Shown: piece by piece, positions 15,665-23,511 of the stretch | How the letters are laid out: each line of letters begins with the position of its first letter | Position numbering within the stretch: position 1 is the stretch's first letter | Source of the DNA: Planctomycetota bacterium | GTDB lineage: Bacteria > Planctomycetota > UBA1135 > GCA-002686595 | Length of the DNA stretch: 41,645 nucleotides | Assembly: GCA_028278425.1 (NCBI GenBank) | Contig: JANQEJ010000194.1 | Location: 1 to 41,645 of the forward strand | Reading direction: 5' to 3' | Translations under genes and position numbers: made by a program | Notes under the pieces: model-generated | Told to the model about the DNA's origin: nothing | The model's input: only the letters and a program-made list of their open reading frames with translations | Databases searched by the model: none

Positions 15665-18600
15665 TCAGCGAACTTCCAGGAGCGGCGTGAAGTAGCGGTA
15701 GTAGACCTCGAGCGTCAGCACGCACATCGCCGTCGTATAGCTCCGGTCGCGCCGGTCGTCGCCGGCGTAGTCGGCGTAGACCGAGATCGGCTCCCACGAG
15801 CCGTCCGCCTCCTGTCCGTCGAGGAGCACGTCCTTCATCCGCGCGTTCCAGCGGTTCCACTTCGAGCCGCCCGCGCGGAACATCGCGAGCGTGCCGTAGT
15901 ACCAGAAGTAGAGGTTGCCCTGCGCGCGGAAGATGAAGTCGTCGTCGCTGGTGTGGCGGTAGCTCCGCGGCGTGCGCTCGAGCACGAAGGCCACCGGGCC
16001 CGACACCGACTCGTCGTTCAGGTCGACGCCCATGAGCGACAGCGCGAAGAGCCCGGCCGGCGTCGAGGCGGGAAGGATCGGGTAGTACGAGCTCAGCCGG
16101 CCCGGGTCGTGGCAGTACCGGATCGCGCCGCGCTCCTCGTCCCAGGCGTTGGCGATGAACTCGCGCGCGGCGGTGAAGGTCTCGTCGGGCACGGAAAGGC
16201 CGCCGATGCGGGCGGACTCCAACGCCATCACCTGCCAGGCCGTGACCGACACGCGCGGCCAGCGGTCGTTGTTCCAGACGCGGCCGTCGGGATAGTAGTA
16301 GCCCCAGCCGCCGTGCAGGCGGCTGTCACTGCGGCGGTCCTGGTTCTTGAGGACGTGGGCGACCGCTCGCTCGAGCGGCGCGCGCAGCTCCTCGTCCTCG
16401 GTGATGGCGTAGCACTCGGCGAGCGCGTAGGTCGCGATCGCGTGGCTGTAGGACGACGAGTAGCCGAAGTGCCCCGACTCCCCGTCCTGGATCGCGAGCA
16501 GGAGCTCGATCGCGTCGATCACGACCTGCGAGTACTCGGTCTCCGAGTCCTGCGTGTGTCCGGCGCCGAGGAAGGCGAGCAGCGCCAGGCCGGTCTTGCC
16601 GACGAGCACGTGGTGGTACTTGTCGTGACGGTCCGCGGGACTGCCCCAGAAGCCGTCCTCGTGCTGGATCGAGGCGAGGTACTCGAGCCCCGCCGCGACC
16701 GCCGCTTCGGTCTCCTCGCCGCCGCCGTAGATCTCGAGCGCCTTCTCCTTCTCCTCGCCGAAGCGGTTGCGGTAGGGGGTGTGCGTCAGCCGCTCGGGAA
16801 TGTCGTCCGCCGGCGCCGCCGGCGGGGCGGCCGCGGCGACGACGCGCGACTCCGGCGCCACCTCGCTCTCGCGGTCGTTCTCGAACCGGAAGCGCTTCGG
16901 CGCGAGCTCGTCCGGCGTCGGCACGCGCGGCGCGCGGCGCGGGGCGTCGGCGAGCGCGGTGGTGGGGTCGAAGTGCTTCGGCGCGTCGACGGGCCGCGCG
17001 GGCGGCGTGAGCTCCTCGACGCGGCGGTCCTGGAGCTCGACCTCGGGCCGGCCGCGTTCCGCGTGCGGCGTCTGCGTCGCGGCGCGCCGCTCCGGCAGCT
17101 CGCCCTCGCGGAGCTGCGGCCGCTCGACGCTCGCGATCGGGCCGGGCTCGCGCGGCAACGGGTCCTCACCGGGCGAGCTCGACACGGCGAGCGCGTTCTG
17201 CGACGTCGCGCGCTCCGGCCCGGCGGCGTCGCGCGTCGGCGCGGCGATGCTCGCCGCCGCCGGGAGCGCGAAGCCGGCCACCTCGCCGGACTTCTTCGCG
17301 AGCTGCTCCGACGGCTGCACGACGCTGACCGTTGCGCCGCCCTCGTTCGCGCGGCGCGACGGGCGCGCGGTGAGCTCGGCGGGCGCCGGCACGGCGTCGA
17401 GCGCGCGCTCGCCGCGCGCCAGCGCCTGGAAGGCGGTCGGCTGGGTGTCGGGCGTCGAATCGGCCGACTCGGCGCGGACCGGCGCGCCGCCGTCCGTGCG
17501 CCGCGGAGCGTCCATGCGCGGTCCGGCCGCGAGCGAGAGCGCCGGCGCCTCCGCCGCGTGGCGCTCGAAGGGCGCGTCCGAGTCGGCGAGCTGTACGACG
17601 CTCTCGGTGTGCGGCACCTCGGGCACCGGGTTCAGGCCTTCGCGGCCGGGCAGCGCCTCCTCGTGCGCCTGCCGCTCGACCGAGCGCGCCGCCGGCGCGG
17701 CGCTCGCGACCTCGAGCTGCGACTCGAGGCGACCGGGCTCGCGCTCGGGGTCGGTCAGCGTGCGCGTCGCCTGGAGGTCGCCGCCGCGCTCGCGGTTGGC
17801 GGCGCTCGCCATCGGCCCCGAGCGCTCGACGCGCACGCGGAAGAGGCGGTCCTCGCCGCCGAGGGAGTACGGATCCCCCTCGGGGTACACCGCGCGGAGG
17901 TACCACAGGAGCAGCAGGTGGATCAGGAGCGAGATCAGGAAGCACTTGTAGAGCACCTCCATCCCGCGCCACCGCTTCGCGAGGAACGCGAGCAACGCGA
18001 GCAGAAGCAGCGCCAGGAGGATCAGGAGGTCGAGCAGCCCGATCGCGCGCGGCGGCAGGGCGAAGAGCTCGAGCGAGCGCGCGCGGAAGAGGTCCGCGTC
18101 CGGCGCGGCACCCTCCGGGTCGCTCGGGTCGGCCAGCGCCGCGCGGCTGTACGTGAGCGCGAAGCCGTCCGGCGACACGAGCGGCGCGCGCTCCGACGCC
18201 GCGGTGTTCACGCCGTCGAGCGAGGAGGGCGGGAGCCAGACCGGACCGTCGCGCAGGCTGCGGTAGAGGTCGAAGGAGCCGCCCGCTTCCGACGGGCCGT
18301 CGCGGTCGGAGGCGAACACCAGGACGCGCCCGTCGGCGGTGCAGCCCGGCTCCCGCTCGTCGAAGGGGGAGCTCAGCTCGGGGAGGTCGTGGACCACGAA
18401 GCCGCGGCCGCCGTCCTCGAGCGAGGGCGTGGCGAGATAGAGGTCGTAGTCGGTGCGCAGGCCGCGCTCGCGGTCGGAGGCGAAGAGCAATTCCGCGGAA
18501 CGCGGCAGCGGCAGGGGATCGGTCTCGTCGGCGGCCGTGTTGATCGTGGGCCCGAGCGACTCCGCGATCCCGAAACGCCCGTCGTCGTACGGCGCGCGCC

Positions 18601-19051
18601 AGAGGTCGAGGCCGAAGTTGGGACCCGAGCGATCCGAGGCGAAGTAGAGGCCGTCGGAGGAGAACGCGGGGGCGAGCTCGTCGGAGCCGGTGTTCAGCGC
18701 GTGGATCGGCCGCGGGTCGACGGCGACGCCGTCGCGCAGCTCGGCGAGGTAGAGGTCGGTGTTGAGTCCGCGCTCGCCGACGGTGAAGACGAGGTAGCGC
18801 CCGTCGGGCGACAGCGCCGCGCGCCCCTCGCGCTCGCCGGAGTTGACGGCGCCCTCGACGCGTTCGGGATCCTCCCACACGGCGAAGCGCACGTCGTCGA
18901 CGTTCTCGTAGGTGCGCTGGCCGTCGGTCCACTGGCGGCCGAAGCCGCCCTGGGAGTGGAGGACGATCCACGCGCCGTACGCGCCGGCGGCGATGAGCGC
19001 GAGGACAATGACGACGTCCTTGCCGCTGAGCCTCCACCGCCCTCCCGCCAT
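15665..19051 (-). CDS. WD40-like propeller / TonB-like helix / alpha-alpha barrel fusion protein
   Basis: An 1128-residue protein from the ATG at 19051, two bases after the ExbD stop. Parts in order: membrane helix 12-30; PD40-type beta-propeller about 45-330 ('ALSPDGRYLVFT', 'AFSSDGLYFASDRSGP', 'LLFASDRERGL', 'VLVFASDRDGP'); helices about 338-358 and 367-386; a disordered Pro/Arg/Glu/Ala-rich linker about 390-765; and an alpha/alpha barrel of squalene-cyclase/prenyltransferase type about 775-1120 ('IQHEDGFWG', 'IQDGESGHFG', 'LHGGWGYYYPDG', 'EADGSWEP'). No cyclase DxDD motif is seen, so a binding role is likelier than catalysis. The third helix reads 'FLISLLIHLLLLWYL', with Ser374-x3-His378 as in TonB (S16/H20). 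With an inside N-terminus, propeller, linker and barrel all lie outside the cytoplasm. I infer an ExbB/ExbD-energised partner. Confidence 0.86.
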   Translation of the reverse strand: MAGGRWRLSGKDVVIVLALIAAGAYGAWIVLHSQGGFGRQWTDGQRTYENVDDVRFAVWEDPERVEGAVNSGEREGRAALSPDGRYLVFTVGERGLNTDLYLAELRDGVAVDPRPIHALNTGSDELAPAFSSDGLYFASDRSGPNFGLDLWRAPYDDGRFGIAESLGPTINTAADETDPLPLPRSAELLFASDRERGLRTDYDLYLATPSLEDGGRGFVVHDLPELSSPFDEREPGCTADGRVLVFASDRDGPSEAGGSFDLYRSLRDGPVWLPPSSLDGVNTAASERAPLVSPDGFALTYSRAALADPSDPEGAAPDADLFRARSLELFALPPRAIGLLDLLILLALLLLALLAFLAKRWRGMEVLYKCFLISLLIHLLLLWYLRAVYPEGDPYSLGGEDRLFRVRVERSGPMASAANRERGGDLQATRTLTDPEREPGRLESQLEVASAAPAARSVERQAHEEALPGREGLNPVPEVPHTESVVQLADSDAPFERHAAEAPALSLAAGPRMDAPRRTDGGAPVRAESADSTPDTQPTAFQALARGERALDAVPAPAELTARPSRRANEGGATVSVVQPSEQLAKKSGEVAGFALPAAASIAAPTRDAAGPERATSQNALAVSSSPGEDPLPREPGPIASVERPQLREGELPERRAATQTPHAERGRPEVELQDRRVEELTPPARPVDAPKHFDPTTALADAPRRAPRVPTPDELAPKRFRFENDRESEVAPESRVVAAAAPPAAPADDIPERLTHTPYRNRFGEEKEKALEIYGGGEETEAAVAAGLEYLASIQHEDGFWGSPADRHDKYHHVLVGKTGLALLAFLGAGHTQDSETEYSQVVIDAIELLLAIQDGESGHFGYSSSYSHAIATYALAECYAITEDEELRAPLERAVAHVLKNQDRRSDSRLHGGWGYYYPDGRVWNNDRWPRVSVTAWQVMALESARIGGLSVPDETFTAAREFIANAWDEERGAIRYCHDPGRLSSYYPILPASTPAGLFALSLMGVDLNDESVSGPVAFVLERTPRSYRHTSDDDFIFRAQGNLYFWYYGTLAMFRAGGSKWNRWNARMKDVLLDGQEADGSWEPISVYADYAGDDRRDRSYTTAMCVLTLEVYYRYFTPLLEVR

Positions 19052-19053
19052 CG

Positions 19054-19476
19054 CTAGCCTCCCCGCTCCTCGGTCGTCGTGCCGACGGCCAGGTTGAAGA
19101 GTCCCGCGGTGCCGCAGGCGTCCATCACGCCGACGATCGCCTCGTGGTGGGCGAGCCGGTCGCCGCGGATCGTCACCGGTGTCTCCGGGTCGTGCTGCGC
19201 CGCGGAGCGAAGCAGCGACAGGAGGCCATCGCGGTCGCGCTCCGCGCCCTGCGCGAAGATGCGGCCGTCGCGCTGCACGGTGATGACGATCTCCTCCGGC
19301 GGGTTCTCGACCGCGCCGGCGGAGTCCGCGAGCGGCAGGTCGACGTCGATCTCGCGCTCGGGGTTCAGGAACGTCGTCGCCACCATGAAGAAGATCAGGA
19401 GCAGGAAGACGACGTCGATCAGCGGCGTGATGTTGAGGACCAGCTCCTCGATGCCCTTGTCGGAGTTGATCTTCAC
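19054..19476 (-). CDS. exbD: ExbD/TolR family proton-motive-force transducer
   Basis: A 140-residue protein from the GTG at 19476, which overlaps the ExbB stop (GTGA). One membrane helix near the N-terminus, 'ITPLIDVVFLLLIFFMVA', contains Asp21, the equivalent of the proton-carrying Asp25 of E. coli ExbD. After it comes 'REIDVDLPLAD', a typical ExbD/TolR motif, and a periplasmic domain ending with 'VTIRGDRLAHHEAIVGVMDAC'. Length matches the family (about 140). ExbD dimers sit inside the ExbB pentamer and couple proton flow to movement of TonB or TolA. Here the next gene downstream is the propeller/barrel fusion, which is the natural candidate for the energised partner. Confidence 0.95.
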   Translation of the reverse strand: MKINSDKGIEELVLNITPLIDVVFLLLIFFMVATTFLNPEREIDVDLPLADSAGAVENPPEEIVITVQRDGRIFAQGAERDRDGLLSLLRSAAQHDPETPVTIRGDRLAHHEAIVGVMDACGTAGLFNLAVGTTTEERGG

Positions 19477-20168
19477 GGCGTCGTCCCGCTCTCGAGCCGC
19501 GGGTGCTTCCACGCGTTGAGCTTCTCCTCGAGCTGGAGGTAGAAGTCCTCGCTGCGGTGTACGAAGCGGTCGATCCGCCCGCGGAAGTAGTAGTAGACCG
19601 CCTGCGCGGGAATCGCGATCGCGAGGCCGGCGGCGGTCGTGATCAGCGCCTGCGAGATGCCGGACGCGAGGAGCTCGGGCTTGCCGAGCCCGCCCTTGAG
19701 CGCGATCGAGGAGAAGGCCTCGATCATGCCCCAGACGGTGCCGAGCAACCCGAGGAGCGGCGCGATGACTCCGATCAGGACGAGCGGCCGCAGGTTGGCG
19801 GAGAGCCGCCGGACCTCGCGCTCGCCCGCGTCCTCGACCGCCTTCTCGACCTCGAGCACCGAGTTGCCGAAGCGCGCGAGGCCCGCGCCGAGGATGCGCG
19901 TCAGCGGCTTGTCGCGGTTCTCGCAGACGGCCAGGCCGCCGGTCGGCCCGCCGCTCTCGACCGCGTCGAGCACGTCCTTGCCGAGCTTCGGCGTTCCGAG
20001 CTCGCTCGCGCGCAGCCGGATCGACCGCTCGACCGTGTACGCGAGCGCCACGACGGAGCACAGCGCGATCGGTATCATCAGCGGCCCGCCGTTGATGACC
20101 ATGTCGAAGACCGAGTCCAGCTCGGCCGGGGCGGCGGTCGCGGGCTCGTTGAAAGGGGTTGCGTTCAT
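19473..20168 (-). CDS. exbB: MotA/TolQ/ExbB family proton channel protein
   Basis: A 231-residue protein from the ATG at 20168, with an excellent ribosome site AGGAGG at 20180-20175 and a six-base spacer. Membrane helices lie at about 25-45, 129-150 and 172-194. The proton-channel signature is present: 'LIGVIAPLLGLLGTVWGMIEAF' spans 131-152 with the conserved Thr144, and 'GISQALITTAAGLAIAIPA' (170-188) has Thr177/Thr178. Together with the ExbD encoded immediately downstream (four-base overlap), it should form an inner-membrane motor. Gene order TPR protein, ExbB, ExbD, propeller/barrel protein suggests one functional unit. The gene is separated from the TPR gene by 133 bases that contain a long inverted repeat, so it may have its own regulation. 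Confidence 0.95.
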   Translation of the reverse strand: MNATPFNEPATAAPAELDSVFDMVINGGPLMIPIALCSVVALAYTVERSIRLRASELGTPKLGKDVLDAVESGGPTGGLAVCENRDKPLTRILGAGLARFGNSVLEVEKAVEDAGEREVRRLSANLRPLVLIGVIAPLLGLLGTVWGMIEAFSSIALKGGLGKPELLASGISQALITTAAGLAIAIPAQAVYYYFRGRIDRFVHRSEDFYLQLEEKLNAWKHPRLESGTTP

Positions 20169-20197
20169 GCGTGGCCTCCTGGATGAGTCAAGGAATC

Positions 20198-20288
20198 GAC
20201 GGGGAAAGCCCTGGAGTCGGAACCCGATAAGTCGCCCACTGCTTCATCGGTACCCATCCTTAATCCGGCTCTTCGGGCTCTCCCCGTC
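20198..20288 (-). promoter_or_regulatory. Candidate structured leader or attenuator before exbB
   Basis: Two 14-base arms, 20198-20211 and 20275-20288, pair at 13 of 14 positions around a 63-base loop. Inside the loop a second imperfect hairpin can form on the minus strand around CCGAT...ATCGG, extended by GG...CC pairs. The structure begins about 13 bases after the TPR stop and ends 18 bases before the AGGAGG of exbB. No T-run follows, so a simple terminator is not obvious. A cis-regulatory RNA, mRNA-stability element or protein-binding dyad are all possible. It does not match a riboswitch class that I can name. Confidence 0.4.
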
Positions 20289-20301
20289 GTGTCTTTCATG
20301 A

Positions 20302-23300
20302 TCAGCGCCTTGCGCTACGCTCCAGCTCGCGCAGGCGCGCGCGCGCCTGCGCCGCGTGCTCGGTCTTGCCGTAGCGCTCGACGACCTCGCGGTAGCGCGC
20401 GATCGCGGTCTCGTGCTTCCCCTGCTCCTCGAGGCACTCGCCGGCGAGCACCAGGCTCTCGGCCACCTCGTCCTCCGCGGCGAAGAGCACCGCGACCTTG
20501 AGGAACTCGGCCAGCGCGCCCTCGAGGTCGCCGTCGCTCTTCGCGAGGCGTCCGAGCTGGATGTGCGCGCGGGCGGCGAGCACGCTCTCGCCGTCGATCG
20601 CGAGCACGCGCGCGAGCGCCTGCTTCGCGGCACGCTCGCGGCCGAGCGCCACCAGCGCGGTCCCGCGCGCGAGCTCGGCCTCGGCGAGGTTCTCGAACTT
20701 CGGGTTGGCCTTCACGAGCGCCGCGAGCACGCTCTCGCACTCGCTCCAGCGCTCGAGCTCGCGATAGCAGAGCCCGAGGCGGAACAGCGCCTTCGGCATC
20801 ACCTCGTGGCGCGGCCGCTCCTTGCGCAGGCGCTCGAGGGCGCCGGCGGCTTCGCCGAACTCGCCCAGGCGGTAGCGCGTCTCGCCGAGGAGGAAGAGCG
20901 CCTCGCCCCAGAGCTCGCTCTCCGGGTGCTGCTCGACGACGCGCAGGAGGTAACCCTCGGCGGCTTTCGCGTCGCCCGCCCGCAGCTCGGCGAAGCCGAG
21001 CTTGTAGAGCGCCGGCGCGAGCACCGGGCTCTCCGGCGCGCCGACCGCGGCCTCGTAGAGCTTGATCGCGCGCGCGTCGTCGCCCGCTTCGAAGCGCGCC
21101 TCCGCGACGAAGAAGGACGCCTCGGCCACCTGGGGATGGCGCGGCGAGCGGCGGCTCGCCACCTGTACCTGGGCTTCCGCCTGGTCGAGCTCGCCGCCCT
21201 CGAGGGCGAGGTAGGCGCCCTCGATCAGCACGCTCACCGCCACGTCGCGGTCTTCTACGCGGTCGAGGACCTGCTCGAGGAGCTTGCGCGCGTCGGTGGG
21301 GCGGCCCGCGTCCTTCAGCGCGAGGGCCGCGGTCTTCGCGGCCTGGAAGACGCGCTCGTCGTCGTCGACCAGCCCGGCGAAGGCGCGCCACGCCTCGGCG
21401 GACTTGTCGGGCTCGCCGGCCTTGCGCCAGGCCCAGACGAGCAGCTCGAGCCCGGAGGCGCGCAGCTCCGCCGGCGCGCCGAAGTCGGCGCGCATGGCGT
21501 TCAGGTGCTCGGCCGCGGCCTGGAACTCGCCCTGTTGCACGAGGCACCAGCCGAGCCCGTAGCGCGCCGGCGTGGCGAGAGGGTCGTCGGGCGCGCGCTT
21601 GACGAGCTCCTCGTAGCAGGCCTTCGCCGTCGGGAGGTTGCCCTCGGCGGAGGCGCGCTCGCCGAGGTCGTAGAGCGCCTGCGGCAGGAGGTCGCTCTTT
21701 TCGTGCTCGTTCATCAGGGTCTCGACGCGGCGCGTCGCGCCCTCGAGGTCTTCGTGGCGCGCGAGCGCGACCAGGACCTCTTCGCGGCTGTCGCCGCTCG
21801 GGTACGCCTTGAGGTAGCGCTTCCAGGCGCGCACCGCGTCGCCGTCCTCGCCCGCGTCCTCGCGGGCGCGGCCTTCCATGTAGAGCGACTCCTCGGCTTC
21901 GGGCGCGTTCGGGTGCTCGCGCACGAGCGACGCGAAGCGCGTCGCGGCGCCCGCGGCGTCGCCGGCGAGGTAGCGGCACCAGCCGAGCCGGGAGAGAACG
22001 CGCGCGCGCAGCGACTCGTCCTTGGCCGTGCGCTCGAGGCCGGCGAGCGCCTTCTCCGCGGCGGCGTAGTCCCCCTGCGCGAAGTGCGCCTCGCCGACGA
22101 CGACGCGCGTGCGCTCGCCGTACTCCGACTGCGGGAACCGCTTGAGCAGCTCGTTGCCGAGCCGGGCGGCCTCGCTTGGCTCGCCGCCGTTCAGCGCGGC
22201 GACGGCGGCGGCGTGCAGCGCGTAGTCCGAGCCGGCGCGGCCGTAGGCCTCGACCGCCTCGTCCTCGCGGCCCGTCTCCGAGAGGAGGTCGCCGCGGAGC
22301 ATGTGGATGCGCGCCTCGATCTCGTCGCCGGGCTCGCCGCGCAGCGCGCGGTCGAGCGTGGCGAGCGCGCCCTTGGCGTCGCCGGTCTTCGCCTGCGCCT
22401 GCGCGCGCCAGTAGAGCACCTCGGCGCCCTTGCCCGCCGCCGGCGCGTTCAGCGCCGCGAGCGCTCCGTTGGCGTCGCCGGAGCGGAGCAGGTGGATCCC
22501 GCGGTGGAGCGCCGCCTCGCCGGCGAACTCGCCCTCGGGGTAGCGCTCGAGCAGGCGTCCGAACTCGCGCGCCGCGCCGGCGTGGTCGCCGAGGTCCGCG
22601 AGGGCGAAGGCCGCGCCGCGGAGCGCCGCCTCGTGCTGCGCGCCCTTCGTCACCGAGCGATAGGCCTCGAGGGCCTTCTTCGGTTCGCCGTTCATGAGGT
22701 GCGCCTCGCCGAGCAGGATCGTGAGCTCGGGGACGTAGGGGTCGTCGCCGCCGCCGTACTTGCCGAGGTGCTCCTCGATGCGGCGCGCGGCCAGCTCGTG
22801 CTTGCCGAGCTTCCACGCGCACCAGGCGAGACCGGACGACGCGTCGCGCGCGTAGTCGCCGCGCGGCGACGCGCGCAGGGCCTCGCGGTAGGCCTCCTCG
22901 GCGGCGGCGTAGTCGCCGGAGCGGAAGGCGCAGTCGCCGAGCAGGAAGCGGGCGTGCTCGAGCAGGTAGTCCTTCCCCGAGTCGATCACACTCTCGAACG
23001 CGCGCCGGGCCTCGGCGTGGTTGCCGGCGTCGAGCTCGCACTGCCCGAGCCGGAACCAGGACTCGGCGCGGTACTCGAAGCGCGAGCGCCGCGAAAGCTC
23101 ACGGAAGTGCGGCGCCGCGTCGCGCCGGCGGTCGAGCTCGAAGAGCGACGAGGCGAGGCGATAGCGCGCCAGGTCGCGCTTCGGATGGTCCCCGAAGCGC
23201 CGGAGGAAGGCCTCGCCCTCCTTCACGACCATGTCGTGCATCTCCTTCTCGGCGAGGCCGGCCAGGAGGCGGTACTGGTCGTCGCCTTCGTCGGCCGCCG

Positions 23301-23373
23301 CGGCGGGCGCGGCGAAGAGGAACGGCAGCGGAAGCAGAAGGGTCGTCAGACGGAGGAGACGTGACGGGTGCAT
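20302..23373 (-). CDS. Exported multi-TPR protein
   Basis: I start this protein at the ATG at 23373 (1023 residues) because it begins directly with a signal peptide, 'MHPSRLLRLTTLLLPLPFLF', ending near an Ala-Ala-Ala-Ala-Asp site; a GTG at 23412 would add 13 residues. Almost the whole chain is tetratricopeptide repeats, for example 'LFELDRRRDAAPHF', 'GDYAAAEEAYREALRASP', 'GEFQAAAEHLNAMRADF', 'LYKLGFAELRAGDAKAAEGYL' minus its last residues, and 'GKHETAIARYREVVERYG' at the end. This resembles long periplasmic TPR proteins and YbgF/CpoB-like partners of Tol and ExbB systems. TPR solenoids bind other proteins or polymers. It lies upstream of exbB on the same strand and probably belongs to the same transport or envelope machine. 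No catalytic motif is visible. Confidence 0.9.
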   Translation of the reverse strand: MHPSRLLRLTTLLLPLPFLFAAPAAAADEGDDQYRLLAGLAEKEMHDMVVKEGEAFLRRFGDHPKRDLARYRLASSLFELDRRRDAAPHFRELSRRSRFEYRAESWFRLGQCELDAGNHAEARRAFESVIDSGKDYLLEHARFLLGDCAFRSGDYAAAEEAYREALRASPRGDYARDASSGLAWCAWKLGKHELAARRIEEHLGKYGGGDDPYVPELTILLGEAHLMNGEPKKALEAYRSVTKGAQHEAALRGAAFALADLGDHAGAAREFGRLLERYPEGEFAGEAALHRGIHLLRSGDANGALAALNAPAAGKGAEVLYWRAQAQAKTGDAKGALATLDRALRGEPGDEIEARIHMLRGDLLSETGREDEAVEAYGRAGSDYALHAAAVAALNGGEPSEAARLGNELLKRFPQSEYGERTRVVVGEAHFAQGDYAAAEKALAGLERTAKDESLRARVLSRLGWCRYLAGDAAGAATRFASLVREHPNAPEAEESLYMEGRAREDAGEDGDAVRAWKRYLKAYPSGDSREEVLVALARHEDLEGATRRVETLMNEHEKSDLLPQALYDLGERASAEGNLPTAKACYEELVKRAPDDPLATPARYGLGWCLVQQGEFQAAAEHLNAMRADFGAPAELRASGLELLVWAWRKAGEPDKSAEAWRAFAGLVDDDERVFQAAKTAALALKDAGRPTDARKLLEQVLDRVEDRDVAVSVLIEGAYLALEGGELDQAEAQVQVASRRSPRHPQVAEASFFVAEARFEAGDDARAIKLYEAAVGAPESPVLAPALYKLGFAELRAGDAKAAEGYLLRVVEQHPESELWGEALFLLGETRYRLGEFGEAAGALERLRKERPRHEVMPKALFRLGLCYRELERWSECESVLAALVKANPKFENLAEAELARGTALVALGRERAAKQALARVLAIDGESVLAARAHIQLGRLAKSDGDLEGALAEFLKVAVLFAAEDEVAESLVLAGECLEEQGKHETAIARYREVVERYGKTEHAAQARARLRELERSARR

Positions 23374-23472
23374 CGGGCTCTTCGGATGGATGGCAGGGAG
23401 GTGCGGATGCACCTCGTCCGTCGCGCGAAGGTCAACGCGCTTGGAAGGGAAGGGAGAAGGAGCGGGCGAGAA

Positions 23473-23502
23473 CGGAGGGGCGGGGGTGGGCCCGCCCCTC
23501 CG
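23473..23502 (-). terminator. Hairpin terminator after the BlaI/M56 operon
   Basis: A perfect 12-bp GC-rich stem (23473-23484 with 23491-23502) and a six-base loop begin nine bases after the stop at 23512 on the minus strand. A short pyrimidine stretch (TTCTC) follows, but no long T-run. It separates the BlaI operon from the TPR/exbB set. Confidence 0.65.
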
Positions 23503-23511
23503 GGGTTCGAT

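Noticed and set aside
20356..23364. Thousand-codon plus-strand frame opposite the TPR gene
   Set aside because: Same shadow effect; the minus strand encodes a signal peptide and regular TPR units.
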